The notes under the pieces were generated by a model. The model was not told the origin of the DNA. It did not search any database and was given only the letters and a program-made list of their open reading frames with translations. Of a DNA stretch of 64,000 nt, positions 1 to 8,831 are shown piece by piece (position 1 is the first letter of the stretch; each line of letters opens with the position of its first letter). This DNA is from an uncultured Clostridia bacterium (GTDB lineage: Bacteria; Bacillota; Clostridia; Lachnospirales; Anaerotignaceae). The stretch covers positions 114,564 through 178,563 of the forward strand of contig CAJUNT010000002.1 of NCBI GenBank assembly GCA_910587735.1, read 5' to 3'. Made by a program: the position numbers and the translations under genes.

Positions 1-1217
1 CAACATTTTTTGGCGCAGGAAATCTGATTTTTCCACCTTTTTTAGGTAGGGAAACAGGCGCATCATGGTTTATGGGATTTATGGGATTTTTCATTATGGA
101 CGTTGGACTTGGTGTTTTAGCGATATGGGCAACTGTATTTAATCGCATAGGAAACATAGAAGGCGTTGTAGGGAAAATTGGTATGCTTCCCGGCAAAATC
201 ATGGCAGCAATTATTATTATTTGTATTGGACCAGGACTATGTATTCCAAGAACAGCAGCAACAACATTTGAAATGGGTATTTCTACATTGATGCCAGGGT
301 TTAGCCCTTGGATTTTTGGAGCATTATTTTTTGGTGTAGCATTATTGCTTACCATTCGTCCTACAAAAGTTGTAGATATTGTAGGAAATTATTTAACTCC
401 TGCTTTGATTATAGTTATGGTCATATTGATTGTGTTAGGCGTTGTTTCTCCTATTGGACCTGCCACAGCAGAATCAACAGTGATTCCTTTAAAAGAAGGT
501 ATGCTTTCTGGTTATCAAACAATGGACGGTATTGGAGCACTTCTTTTAACAGGTATTGTTACAACAGCAGCACACAGCAAAGGTTTTACAGATAAAAAAG
601 AAGTAAGTGGTATGGTTGGTATGTCTGGTTTAATTGCAGGCGCATTGCTTATGTTAATATATGGTGGATTAACATATTTAGGTGCAACTACTTCTACGGG
701 CGGATTTGAAGAGTTAAATCAAGCAGGATTGCTTATGGCGATTGTGCAGTCTTTAATGGGAAAAAGTGGTATGATTCTTTTAACATTGATTGTATTACTT
801 GCTTGTTTAACAACAGCAATTGGTTTAACTTCTGTTGCAGCAGATTATTTTAATACTATTTCAAATGGAAAATTACAATATAGTCATCTTGTTATTGCAA
901 TTTGTGTATTTAGCTATGTCATTTCTAATTTTGGCTTAACACGTATTATCAATATATCTGCACCAATATTAAGTTTATTATATCCTCCAACATTGGTATT
1001 AGTATTGTTAACATTTCTTGATGATGTATTTAAAAATGATAATGTTGCTTGTTTTGGAGCATATTTTGCTCTTGCAGCAAGTGCAGTAGAATTAATATTA
1101 GGTGCTGATGCTGTGAAAGCATTACCTTTTGCACAATATGGTTGTGCTTGGATACTTCCAGCACTGGTTGGCTGTGTAATAGGTTTCTTTGTCAAAAGAA
1201 AAAATGCACAAGTATAA
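1..1217 (+). CDS. brnQ: Branched-chain amino acid carrier (LIVCS family), 5' end outside window
   Basis: Integral membrane sodium-coupled symporter for leucine, isoleucine and valine. The reading frame is open from the first bases and the family's GAGNLIFPP signature near the N-terminus is encoded at about 12-38, so the true start lies just left of the window and the Met at 72 is internal. The remaining roughly 400 residues consist of repeated hydrophobic segments typical of this 12-helix family and end in a short basic tail (KRKNAQV). A strong terminator follows directly, so it is the last gene of its unit. Family assignment is confident; exact substrate is inferred. Confidence 0.88.
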   Translation, partial: TFFGAGNLIFPPFLGRETGASWFMGFMGFFIMDVGLGVLAIWATVFNRIGNIEGVVGKIGMLPGKIMAAIIIICIGPGLCIPRTAATTFEMGISTLMPGFSPWIFGALFFGVALLLTIRPTKVVDIVGNYLTPALIIVMVILIVLGVVSPIGPATAESTVIPLKEGMLSGYQTMDGIGALLLTGIVTTAAHSKGFTDKKEVSGMVGMSGLIAGALLMLIYGGLTYLGATTSTGGFEELNQAGLLMAIVQSLMGKSGMILLTLIVLLACLTTAIGLTSVAADYFNTISNGKLQYSHLVIAICVFSYVISNFGLTRIINISAPILSLLYPPTLVLVLLTFLDDVFKNDNVACFGAYFALAASAVELILGADAVKALPFAQYGCAWILPALVGCVIGFFVKRKNAQV

Positions 1218-1233
1218 TAAATAGTAAGCAATC

Positions 1234-1264
1234 AAAAAGCACTCTACAAAGAGTGCTTTTTTGT
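1234..1264 (+). terminator. Rho-independent terminator of brnQ
   Basis: Stem AAAAAGCACTC / GAGTGCTTTTTT around a TACAAA loop, with the T-run in the plus direction, 17 nt after the brnQ stop. Confidence 0.9.
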
Positions 1265-1450
1265 AATGTATATTCCATTCTTATATTTAAAATTGAATCA
1301 TAAAAATAATGATAATACTAATATAAAATCAGCAATCAATGTAAATATAATAATAGAAATGCTAGATTGATAAAAATGATATTGCTAATATAGATATATT
1401 GTTAAATATATCATGTAAAATTTAATTTTATAAATTTGTATATAAATATA

Positions 1451-1479
1451 TTGCTTATATTTGTAAATAATTGTATAAT
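1451..1479 (+). promoter_or_regulatory. Promoter of the sigma-like gene
   Basis: TTGCTT-N17-TATAAT, about 80 nt before the start at 1559. The rest of the 1265-1558 gap is very AT-rich and shows nothing else. Confidence 0.6.
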
Positions 1480-1558
1480 AATGAAAAAAGTAAAAATATT
1501 TTATTTCATAGATTAAAATAGTTTCAATAAATGTTATGTTTAGAAAAGAGGTAATATT

Positions 1559-2083
1559 ATGAACACTGGGAAACGGTTATTTATAGAGCAGTTATATCAT
1601 TTGTATGCTGAAAAATTGTATAATATTGCCTATGTTAAATTGGAATATGATGAGGAAAAAGCAAATAAGGTTTTGCAGGAAACATTTTCTATTGCTTGTA
1701 TGAAAATAGATGTTTTATATTATTCAGAGTATCCTTTTGCTTGGCTACTACAAGTACAGAGTTTTGTTATAAAACGAGAAAAATTTCGTATGTGTATGGG
1801 AAAAACAGAGGAAGAAAAATATGAATTTGCGAAAGAAATAAGTATGGATACATTACCAAAAGACCAAATTCCCACACAGGAGTCTGAATCTCATGAAAAT
1901 TCCTTGTTTGAGGAATTACAAGATATATTATCAACAAAAGAATTAGACCATATAGAACAAAGATGTAAAAATTATAAAAAGTCTACAAAAGACATAGAAC
2001 AATTAAATAAAAATATTTCTCTCAGCAGTAAATTATATCATAAAGTTAAAAGCATTATAAAAAAACATCATGATACAAAATAA
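1559..2083 (+). CDS. Small sigma-70/ECF-like protein
   Basis: 174 aa. Residues 10-55 resemble ECF sigma region 2 (LYxLYAEKLYNIAY...QETFSIACMKID), and the C-terminal 60 residues could hold a weak region 4-like helix-turn-helix. The middle is acidic and poorly conserved with ECF factors. Start chosen by AAGAGGT 8 nt upstream and a consensus promoter. No anti-sigma gene is next to it: the next gene is 400 bp away behind a terminator. It may be a divergent ECF factor or a sigma-derived regulator; activity cannot be inferred. Confidence 0.55.
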   Translation: MNTGKRLFIEQLYHLYAEKLYNIAYVKLEYDEEKANKVLQETFSIACMKIDVLYYSEYPFAWLLQVQSFVIKREKFRMCMGKTEEEKYEFAKEISMDTLPKDQIPTQESESHENSLFEELQDILSTKELDHIEQRCKNYKKSTKDIEQLNKNISLSSKLYHKVKSIIKKHHDTK

Positions 2084-2133
2084 AAATAGGGATAATCATA
2101 GCATAAAATAGTGTAATTTATATTTGTTATATT

Positions 2134-2164
2134 GACATAGTAATGACGTTACTATGTCTTTTTT
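2134..2164 (+). terminator. Terminator of the sigma-like gene
   Basis: Perfect 10-bp stem GACATAGTAA / TTACTATGTC, loop TGACG, then six T. Confidence 0.93.
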
Positions 2165-2499
2165 ATGCAAAAAAATAATTTTATAATAAATTTTTAGACA
2201 AAAATTTTAAAAAATCAACATATTAGCGTGACAAAAGGCAGTAATTTACAGATATTTATATATAGGGGATATTTTATTAAACATTATGAGAATTTGCTAT
2301 CATTTTATCCCACTTCCCCACTTCTTTACCTCCAGAAAGAAGTCAGAAAAAAATCATACAAATCACATTTTTGCTTGTGAATGTAAGTCTATATTATGAC
2401 TTATGGGGTAGTGGGGTGATGAATGTATTAAAAATCAGATATAAACATAATAATGTGTTTATATAAATTACATTTGTTTTATAGAAAGGAGTTTTTATT
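2165..2499 (+). other. Long AT-rich leader with hairpins before the 141-aa gene
   Basis: No credible gene. At 2320-2343 there is an 8-bp hairpin ACTTCTTT / AAAGAAGT whose loop carries CCTCC, an anti-Shine-Dalgarno-like sequence. CCCACTTCCCCA near 2309 has an imperfect inverted partner near 2404 (TGGGGTAGTGGGG). Together these could fold the leader of the next mRNA; this is a visual inference only. Confidence 0.3.
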
Positions 2500-2925
2500 A
2501 TGGGTATCAGATTAACTATTGAAGGTGCAGAAACAATTTCATTAGATGAACACAGTATTAAAAGTTGTAAATTTCTCACAGATACACCAGATGATTCTGA
2601 TGCAAGGTCAACAGATGTAGTAAATACATTGGAATTGACAGGCAAAATATTAACAGCAGTAGACGGCGATGCAGCAGATGATACAATGAAAATTGCAAAA
2701 TGGTCTGTTGTAAAAGCAGAAAGCTCTGACAGTTATAGAAAAGCAACTGTTGAAATTGTTTCAGCAAATCAGATTGTCAGAAAAATACATTTTCCAAATG
2801 CATTTGTTGTTGACTATCAAGAACGCTATGGCGATACAGAAGGTATTGGCGAATTTACACTGATAATCAGACAGAAAAAAGACAAATTTGAATTGACAAC
2901 AATTGATGGTGGCTATTCTTTCTAA
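2500..2925 (+). CDS. Conserved 141-aa clostridial protein, possibly Hcp/tail-tube-like
   Basis: Not confidently identified. The pattern (TPDDSDARS then a beta-rich domain with KWSVVKA, YRKATVEIVS, FVVDYQERYGD, GEFTLIIRQKK) matches my recollection of short clostridial proteins often annotated 'membrane-associated protease 1' and reminiscent of Hcp or phage tube folds. No signal peptide, no membrane segment, no cysteine beyond one at residue 23 and no protease motif is visible, so the protease name should not be trusted. Start fixed by GAAAGGAG 10 nt upstream. It stands alone between terminators with a long leader, so expression may be regulated separately. Confidence 0.6.
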   Translation: MGIRLTIEGAETISLDEHSIKSCKFLTDTPDDSDARSTDVVNTLELTGKILTAVDGDAADDTMKIAKWSVVKAESSDSYRKATVEIVSANQIVRKIHFPNAFVVDYQERYGDTEGIGEFTLIIRQKKDKFELTTIDGGYSF

Positions 2926-2950
2926 TAAAAAATTTTTATTAGAAAAATAT

Positions 2951-3052
2951 CCCTTCAGACTATGGCAACAATAGTCTGAAGGGAAAAAAGGGAGGTATGC
3001 GGAAAATACTTTTATATTGCGAGGGCTGAGTGCAATGTTATTTTCCGCATAC
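2951..3052. other. Two consecutive hairpins after the 141-aa gene
   Basis: First: perfect 13-bp stem CCCTTCAGACTAT / ATAGTCTGAAGGG (2951-2963, 2971-2983), no plus-strand T-run. Second: perfect 14-bp stem GTATGCGGAAAATA / TATTTTCCGCATAC (2995-3008, 3039-3052) with an inner ATTGC/GCAAT stem in the loop and a T-rich tail. Likely terminator plus 3' mRNA structure. Confidence 0.5.
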
Positions 3053-3137
3053 ATTTTTATTTTACAAGAAATATAATGTAATGTAAAGATATCTGTTGCA
3101 ATAATAAATAAAAATATCAATAAAGAAATATAATATC

Positions 3138-3175
3138 ATTCCCCCTACAAAAAATATATTTTTTGTAGGGGGAAT
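3138..3175 (-). terminator. Bidirectional terminator, 38-nt perfect palindrome
   Basis: ATTCCCCCTACAAAAAATA and its exact reverse complement meet at 3156/3157; it lies 9 nt beyond the carB-dapF stop and can serve both strands. Confidence 0.8.
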
Positions 3176-3183
3176 ATTAATAT

Positions 3184-6100
3184 TTAGATTTCAACAATAC
3201 CTTCATATACTTTTTCTGCTTTTCCAGAAAGATAAACAGCATCATCAGTATATTTAATAAGCAAATCGCCACCTTTTAATTTTACTGTAATTTGTTTATC
3301 TCTACTGCAATAACCGTTTAATACTGCGGCAACTGCGGCAGCACAAGCACCTGTACCACACGCCCATGTTTCACCACTTCCTCTTTCCCATACTCTCATT
3401 TTTAATGTAGTAGAGTTAATAATTTGTATAAATTCAATATTCACTCTTTCAGGGAAAAGTGGGCTGTATTCAAATGCTGGTCCTATTTTTTCAATATCTA
3501 AATTGTCTAAATTATTCCAGAATACAACAGCATGAGGATTACCCATAGAAATACAAGTAATACTATATTCTTTTTCATCTATTTTTACAGGATAATTTAA
3601 TACATTTTTAAATTCCAAACCTCTTATTTTAACAGGAATTTGCTCTGGCTCTAATATTGCTTTACCCATATTTACTGTTGCAAAATCTACAACGCCATTT
3701 TGTACGAACAATTTTAATTGTTTGATACCAGAAGGTGTTTCCACTGTCATATCTGTTTTAGGTACATAACCATTTTCATAAACATATTTTCCAATACAAC
3801 GAACAGCATTTCCGCACATTCTGCCCTCACTACCATCTAAGTTATACATTCTCATTTTAATATCAGCAACGTCTGATTTTTCCATCAATACAACACCATC
3901 GCCACCTATGCCAAAATGTCTATGAGAAAGTGAAACAGCAAGTGATTCAGGGCTTGTAATTTCGTGTCCATCTAAACAGTTAAAATAAATGTAGTCGTTA
4001 CCACAAGCAGACATTTTTGTAAAAGGAAGTTTCATGCGTTTTTCTCTCATATTGTTAATATCAATGAGTTCTGTGCTATATTCAGAAAAACGACTGATTA
4101 AACTGTCTGCTAATGCATTTGCAGTATCCAAAGAAGTTAAGCAAGGTATAGAATGTTCTACTGCAAGACGACGAATTTTTACACTGTCTAAACTTGGCAG
4201 ACGTCCCTTTGAAGAAGTGGATATAATATAATTGATTTTTCCACTTTCCAAAAGTGCTTTTGAATTATCTTTTGATTCATGTATTTTATTTACTACTTTT
4301 ACATTAATGCCAGCTTGTAGCAATACGTTTGCTGTACCTTTTGTGGCATAAATTTCAAAACCAAGTGAAGCATATTTTTTAGTAATATCAACAATTTCTG
4401 CTTTATCTGCATCACGTACTGTTACAAATAAAGCACCTTGTTTTTTCATTTTGTATCCTGCGGCAATTAAACCTTTATAAAGTGCCTCGCTAAGTGTTTT
4501 GCCTATACCCAATACTTCGCCCGTAGATTTCATTTCAGGTCCTAATTGTACATCAACATCAATGAGTTTTTCAAATGAGAATACAGGTACTTTTACAGCA
4601 ACATAAGGAGGTGTTTTATAAAGTCCTGTGCCATAACCCATATCTTTTAATTTTTCACCAAGCATTGCTCTTGTAGCAAGGTCAACCATAGGCACACCAG
4701 TTACTTTACTGATATATGGTATTGTTCTGGAAGAACGAGGATTTACTTCTATTACATAAATTTGATTTTCATAAATGACATATTGAATATTGACCAGTCC
4801 CTTTGTTTTTAATGAAACGGCAAGGTTTTTAGTATATTCAATCAATTTTTGAGTTAACTCACCGCTGACATTCCAAGCAGGGTATACTGCAATAGAGTCA
4901 CCAGAATGAATACCAGCACGTTCTATATGTTCCATAATACCAGGTATGAGTATTTCTTCTCCATCGCAAATAGCATCTACTTCAATTTCAACGCCCATAA
5001 GATATTTATCAATCAATATAGGATTTTCAATATTATGAGAAAGTATAATTTGCATATATTCTCTAATATCTTCATCACTATGAGCGATAATCATATTTTG
5101 ACCACCTAAAACATAGGAAGGACGCATTAAAACAGGATAGCCTAAATTATTTGCAACTTTCAAAGCGTCTTCTGTTCTCATGACAGTATAGCCAGCAGGG
5201 CGTTCAATATGGAGTGATTCTAAAAGTTCATCAAAACGCTCTCTATCTTCTGCAGCATCAATACTATCAGCAGGAGTACCCAATATTTTAACTCCATTTG
5301 CCTCTAAAAATTTTGTTAATTTAATAGCAGTTTGTCCGCCAAATGCTACCACAACACCATAAGGCTTTTCTGTTTTAATGATATTCATAACATCTTCTGG
5401 TGTTAGTGCATCAAAATATAATCTGTCTGCTGTGTCAAAGTCTGTTGAAACCGTTTCAGGGTTGTTGTTGGCAATGACTACTTCATAACCAGCCTCTTTT
5501 AATGCCCAAACACAATGTACAGAAGCATAATCAAATTCAATACCTTGTCCAATACGTATTGGTCCAGAACCAAATACAATAACAGTTGGCTTACCAGAAC
5601 CGTATGTCTGAATGTGTTCTAGTGCTTCGTTTTCTGTGTCATATGTGGAATAAAAATAAGGTGTTTCTGCTTTAAATTCTGCTGCGCAAGTATCTACCAT
5701 TTTGAATACTGCGGAAACAGGATTTTGTATTTTTTGATTTGAAAATCTTTCTATTACTTTGTCAGGATAACCTAATTTTTTTCCTTTTAAATATAAAGCA
5801 TCATCAAGTGTTTTTTCGGATAATTCTCTTTCATAATTTATTAAATTAAGCAGTTTATATAAAAACCATTTATCAATTTTAGTAATATCGTTGATTTTGT
5901 TAACTGAAATACCTCTTTTTAATGCCTCGAATACTACAAACAGTCTTTCGTCATCACAAATGTGTACTTTTTGTAATATTTGTTCTTTGGAAAGTGTTTC
6001 TAATTTAGGCAAATTCAAACTATCAAGAGAAATTTCCGCTCCTCTTACTGCTTTCATAATTGCCATTTCAAAACTAGGCGCAATCGCCATAACTTCTCCT

Positions 6101-7236
6101 GTTGCCTTCATCTGTGTACCTAATACACGCTTAGCATATACAAATTTATCAAATGGCCATTTTGGTAGTTTTACAACAACATAGTCTATTGTAGGCTCAA
6201 AACAAGCATATGTGCTGCCTGTTACAGCATTTTTAATTTCATCTAATGTGTAGCCTATGGCAATTTTAGCTGCAACTTTTGCAATAGGATAACCTGTTGC
6301 CTTGGAGGCAAGTGCAGAAGAACGAGAAACACGAGGATTTACTTCTATTACTGCATATTCAAAACTATCTGGATTTAAAGCAAATTGGCAATTACAGCCA
6401 CCTTCTACACCAAGTGCAGAAATAATATTTAATGAGGCAGAGCGAAGCATTTGATATTCTTTATCTGCTAATGTAACAGCAGGAGCAATTACAATAGAAT
6501 CACCTGTATGCACACCAACAGGGTCAAAATTTTCCATACTACATATTGTAATTACATTTCCTTTGCTATCACGCATTACTTCAAATTCAATTTCTTTCCA
6601 GCCAGAAATACATTTTTCAACTAATATTTGTGATATAGGAGAAAGACGCAAACCATTTGAAGCAATTTCAATCAGTTCTTCTTCATTATTACATATACCA
6701 CCGCCAGTACCGCCTAATGTAAAAGCAGGACGAATGATAACAGGATAGCCTATTGTTTCTACAAAATTGATAGCATCTTCTACTGTATTTACGACTTCAG
6801 AAGGTATAACAGGTTCTCCTATTTCAAGCATAGTATCTTTAAACATTTGTCTGTCTTCTGCTTTATCTATTGTAACAGGGTTTGCACCTAATAATTTTAC
6901 ATTATGTTGCTGTAAAAACCCTTCTTTTGCTAACTGCATAGAAAGTGTTAAGCCAGTTTGTCCCCCTAATGTAGAAAGTACGCTATCTGGTTTTTCTTTT
7001 TCTATAATCCTTTTTAATGTATCAATGGTAAGAGGTTCGATATAAATACGGTCTGCCATAGCTTTATCTGTCATAATAGTAGCAGGATTACTGTTTACAA
7101 GAACAACTTCCAAACCTTCTTCACGCAATGTACGACACGCTTGTGTACCAGCATAATCAAATTCTGCTGCTTGACCTATTACAATAGGACCAGAACCAAT
7201 TACTAAAACCTTTTTAATATCTTGTCTTAATGGCAT
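3184..7236 (-). CDS. carB-dapF: Fused carbamoyl-phosphate synthase large subunit and diaminopimelate epimerase
   Basis: One uninterrupted 1350-aa frame. Residues 1-1062 are a full-length CarB: two ATP-grasp halves (each beginning with a VIGSGPIxIGQ-type loop) and the C-terminal MGS-like allosteric domain. It would make carbamoyl phosphate for pyrimidines and arginine with CarA, whose gene overlaps by 10 nt. From Met1068 a complete 283-residue DapF follows, with both catalytic cysteines (Cys1141 in GRMCGNA and Cys1293 in WACGTGAC) and the GND and GSGE motifs; it interconverts LL- and meso-diaminopimelate for lysine and cell wall. The only linker is a few residues. Met1063 and Met1068 could also serve as internal starts (GAGAG precedes Met1068), so both a fused protein and separate DapF are possible. 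Start by the GGGAGGT ribosome site inside carA. Confidence 0.9.
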   Translation of the reverse strand: MPLRQDIKKVLVIGSGPIVIGQAAEFDYAGTQACRTLREEGLEVVLVNSNPATIMTDKAMADRIYIEPLTIDTLKRIIEKEKPDSVLSTLGGQTGLTLSMQLAKEGFLQQHNVKLLGANPVTIDKAEDRQMFKDTMLEIGEPVIPSEVVNTVEDAINFVETIGYPVIIRPAFTLGGTGGGICNNEEELIEIASNGLRLSPISQILVEKCISGWKEIEFEVMRDSKGNVITICSMENFDPVGVHTGDSIVIAPAVTLADKEYQMLRSASLNIISALGVEGGCNCQFALNPDSFEYAVIEVNPRVSRSSALASKATGYPIAKVAAKIAIGYTLDEIKNAVTGSTYACFEPTIDYVVVKLPKWPFDKFVYAKRVLGTQMKATGEVMAIAPSFEMAIMKAVRGAEISLDSLNLPKLETLSKEQILQKVHICDDERLFVVFEALKRGISVNKINDITKIDKWFLYKLLNLINYERELSEKTLDDALYLKGKKLGYPDKVIERFSNQKIQNPVSAVFKMVDTCAAEFKAETPYFYSTYDTENEALEHIQTYGSGKPTVIVFGSGPIRIGQGIEFDYASVHCVWALKEAGYEVVIANNNPETVSTDFDTADRLYFDALTPEDVMNIIKTEKPYGVVVAFGGQTAIKLTKFLEANGVKILGTPADSIDAAEDRERFDELLESLHIERPAGYTVMRTEDALKVANNLGYPVLMRPSYVLGGQNMIIAHSDEDIREYMQIILSHNIENPILIDKYLMGVEIEVDAICDGEEILIPGIMEHIERAGIHSGDSIAVYPAWNVSGELTQKLIEYTKNLAVSLKTKGLVNIQYVIYENQIYVIEVNPRSSRTIPYISKVTGVPMVDLATRAMLGEKLKDMGYGTGLYKTPPYVAVKVPVFSFEKLIDVDVQLGPEMKSTGEVLGIGKTLSEALYKGLIAAGYKMKKQGALFVTVRDADKAEIVDITKKYASLGFEIYATKGTANVLLQAGINVKVVNKIHESKDNSKALLESGKINYIISTSSKGRLPSLDSVKIRRLAVEHSIPCLTSLDTANALADSLISRFSEYSTELIDINNMREKRMKLPFTKMSACGNDYIYFNCLDGHEITSPESLAVSLSHRHFGIGGDGVVLMEKSDVADIKMRMYNLDGSEGRMCGNAVRCIGKYVYENGYVPKTDMTVETPSGIKQLKLFVQNGVVDFATVNMGKAILEPEQIPVKIRGLEFKNVLNYPVKIDEKEYSITCISMGNPHAVVFWNNLDNLDIEKIGPAFEYSPLFPERVNIEFIQIINSTTLKMRVWERGSGETWACGTGACAAAVAAVLNGYCSRDKQITVKLKGGDLLIKYTDDAVYLSGKAEKVYEGIVEI

Positions 7237-8315
7237 GATTTGTTACCTCCCATCAATGTTATAAAACGGTCAAATAAAAACATTGTATCTCTTGGACCAC
7301 CATTTGCTTCAGGGTGAAACTGCACTGTAAAAACAGGTATTTCCTGATAATCAATTCCTTCACAAGTGCCATCGTTAGCATTTTCAAAGCGTACACTACA
7401 TCCTGAAGGAAGTGTAGTACTATCTACTGCATAACCATGATTTTGACTAGTAATATAAACATTACCTGTTACCAAATCTTTTACAGGCTGATTGGCACCT
7501 CTATGACCATATTTTAATTTGATTGTTTTTGCACCGTTTGCTAAAGCAACAAGCTGATGTCCTAAACAAATGCCAAATATAGGTATTTTGGTTTGAAGTA
7601 ATTTTTTAATTTCTTCAATAATTTCTACGTTGTCCGCAGGGTCACCTGCACCATTTGAAAGCATAATACCATCTGGTTGCATTTCCATAATTTGCTCATA
7701 TGTGGTATAGGCTGGTACAGTAATTACTTCACAACCTCTTTTTTCTAATTCTTTGTGGATATGTTTTTTTGCTCCGAAATCCATTAAAACAACTTTGTTT
7801 TTTGGAAATTCTGGTTTTGATATGGATATTTCATGACAAGTGGTGTTTTTGACTGCGTCCGTTACACGATAGTTTTTTAATTCTGAAACGATACTATCTA
7901 AATTTTCAATAGTATTGACAATACGTGCATTCATGACACCGTATTCCCTTATTATTCTGGTTAATTGTCTTGTATCTATGTTGCAAAGACCAATTACATT
8001 ATGTTCCTTTAAAAAAGTGTCAAGATTCCCTTCTGAACGAAAATTTGAGGGTTCCTGACACCATTCTCTAACAATATATGCTTTTACATGAGTGTTTTCA
8101 CTTTCAAAATCAGCAGGAATTACACCATAATTACCAATTAAAGGAAATGTCTGCACAACAATTTGTCCATAATAACTAGGGTCTGTTAATGTTTCAAGAT
8201 AGCCTGTCATAGCAGTAGCAAAAACAATTTCTCCTGTTATTTCACCTTCTGCACCGAAAGCATTTCCTTCAAAAAACTGCCCATTTTCTAATACAAGATA
8301 TACTTTTTTTTCCAT
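7227..8315 (-). CDS. carA: Carbamoyl-phosphate synthase small subunit (glutaminase)
   Basis: About 362 aa, typical length. The N-terminal CarA domain is followed by a class I glutamine amidotransferase domain with the nucleophile elbow GICLGHQ and the catalytic His-Glu pair in QFHPEA; it hydrolyses glutamine and channels ammonia to CarB. Two in-frame ATGs lie six bases apart. GGAGG is 1 nt from the first (8321) and 7 nt from the second (8315), so 8315 is preferred. The gene overlaps carB by 10 nt, meaning coupled translation. No PyrR-type attenuator was recognised upstream. Confidence 0.95.
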   Translation of the reverse strand: MEKKVYLVLENGQFFEGNAFGAEGEITGEIVFATAMTGYLETLTDPSYYGQIVVQTFPLIGNYGVIPADFESENTHVKAYIVREWCQEPSNFRSEGNLDTFLKEHNVIGLCNIDTRQLTRIIREYGVMNARIVNTIENLDSIVSELKNYRVTDAVKNTTCHEISISKPEFPKNKVVLMDFGAKKHIHKELEKRGCEVITVPAYTTYEQIMEMQPDGIMLSNGAGDPADNVEIIEEIKKLLQTKIPIFGICLGHQLVALANGAKTIKLKYGHRGANQPVKDLVTGNVYITSQNHGYAVDSTTLPSGCSVRFENANDGTCEGIDYQEIPVFTVQFHPEANGGPRDTMFLFDRFITLMGGNKSCH

Positions 8316-8321
8316 TTTCAT

Positions 8322-8636
8322 TCCTCCGTCATTACGCTAGGGTTTTCAAATATATCATTTTAGAGCAACATAATAAAACTGCGTTTATACACAATTTTTT
8401 ACATTTTATAGCATAAAAATAGCTTTGTCCAGTATAAAATAAAAGCAGTAAAAACTTTATTTTATTTCGTATAAAAAGTTGTTGTATAATATAAACAATA
8501 AAAAAACAATATTGAAATAATACTTATTCTATTCCATGTAATATTTTAATAAATAAATTCATAAAAAATATACAATTCATACAAAAAATAAAACAATTAC
8601 ACAATATATTTTTTATTTAACATTTGTAATGTTCAT
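8322..8636. other. AT-rich region upstream of carA
   Basis: No gene seen. On the minus strand a possible extended -10 (ATGCTATAAA) with TGGACA 15 nt before it lies near 8400-8430, a weak carA promoter candidate. No recognisable riboswitch or attenuator. Confidence 0.3.
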
Positions 8637-8660
8637 AAAAATAGGGGAGAGATTCTCCCC
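8637..8660 (-). terminator. Terminator candidate for purA
   Basis: GGGGAGA / TCTCCCC (8644-8660) around a 3-nt loop, followed in the minus direction by TATTTTTA. Confidence 0.6.
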
Positions 8661-8676
8661 TCAGCTTATTAAAAAA

Positions 8677-8789
8677 CCTTGAGAGCAACGCTCTCAAACT
8701 CTCATTTCTTTCTTGAAGGAAAGAAACAAAGAACTTTAAACGAAAACTACGTTTCCTTAAAAACATCGTTTTTCTAATTACAAACAGAG
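8677..8789 (-). repeat. Hairpin-array repeat, copy 1 (partial, diverged)
   Basis: Reverse orientation. Shares with the other copies the TTGAGAGC hairpin, the AAAGTTCTTTG segment, a degenerate TTTC...GAAA stem and the GGAAAACG-type block ending in CTGTTTGT. Lies between purA and carA. Confidence 0.6.
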
Positions 8790-8831
8790 TTTTATTGATA
8801 AACTGAAGAAAGCTATTTTCCCCTAATATTA

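Noticed and set aside
2500..2925. Protease function for the 141-aa protein
   Set aside because: No catalytic motif, signal peptide or membrane segment is visible despite the common annotation name.
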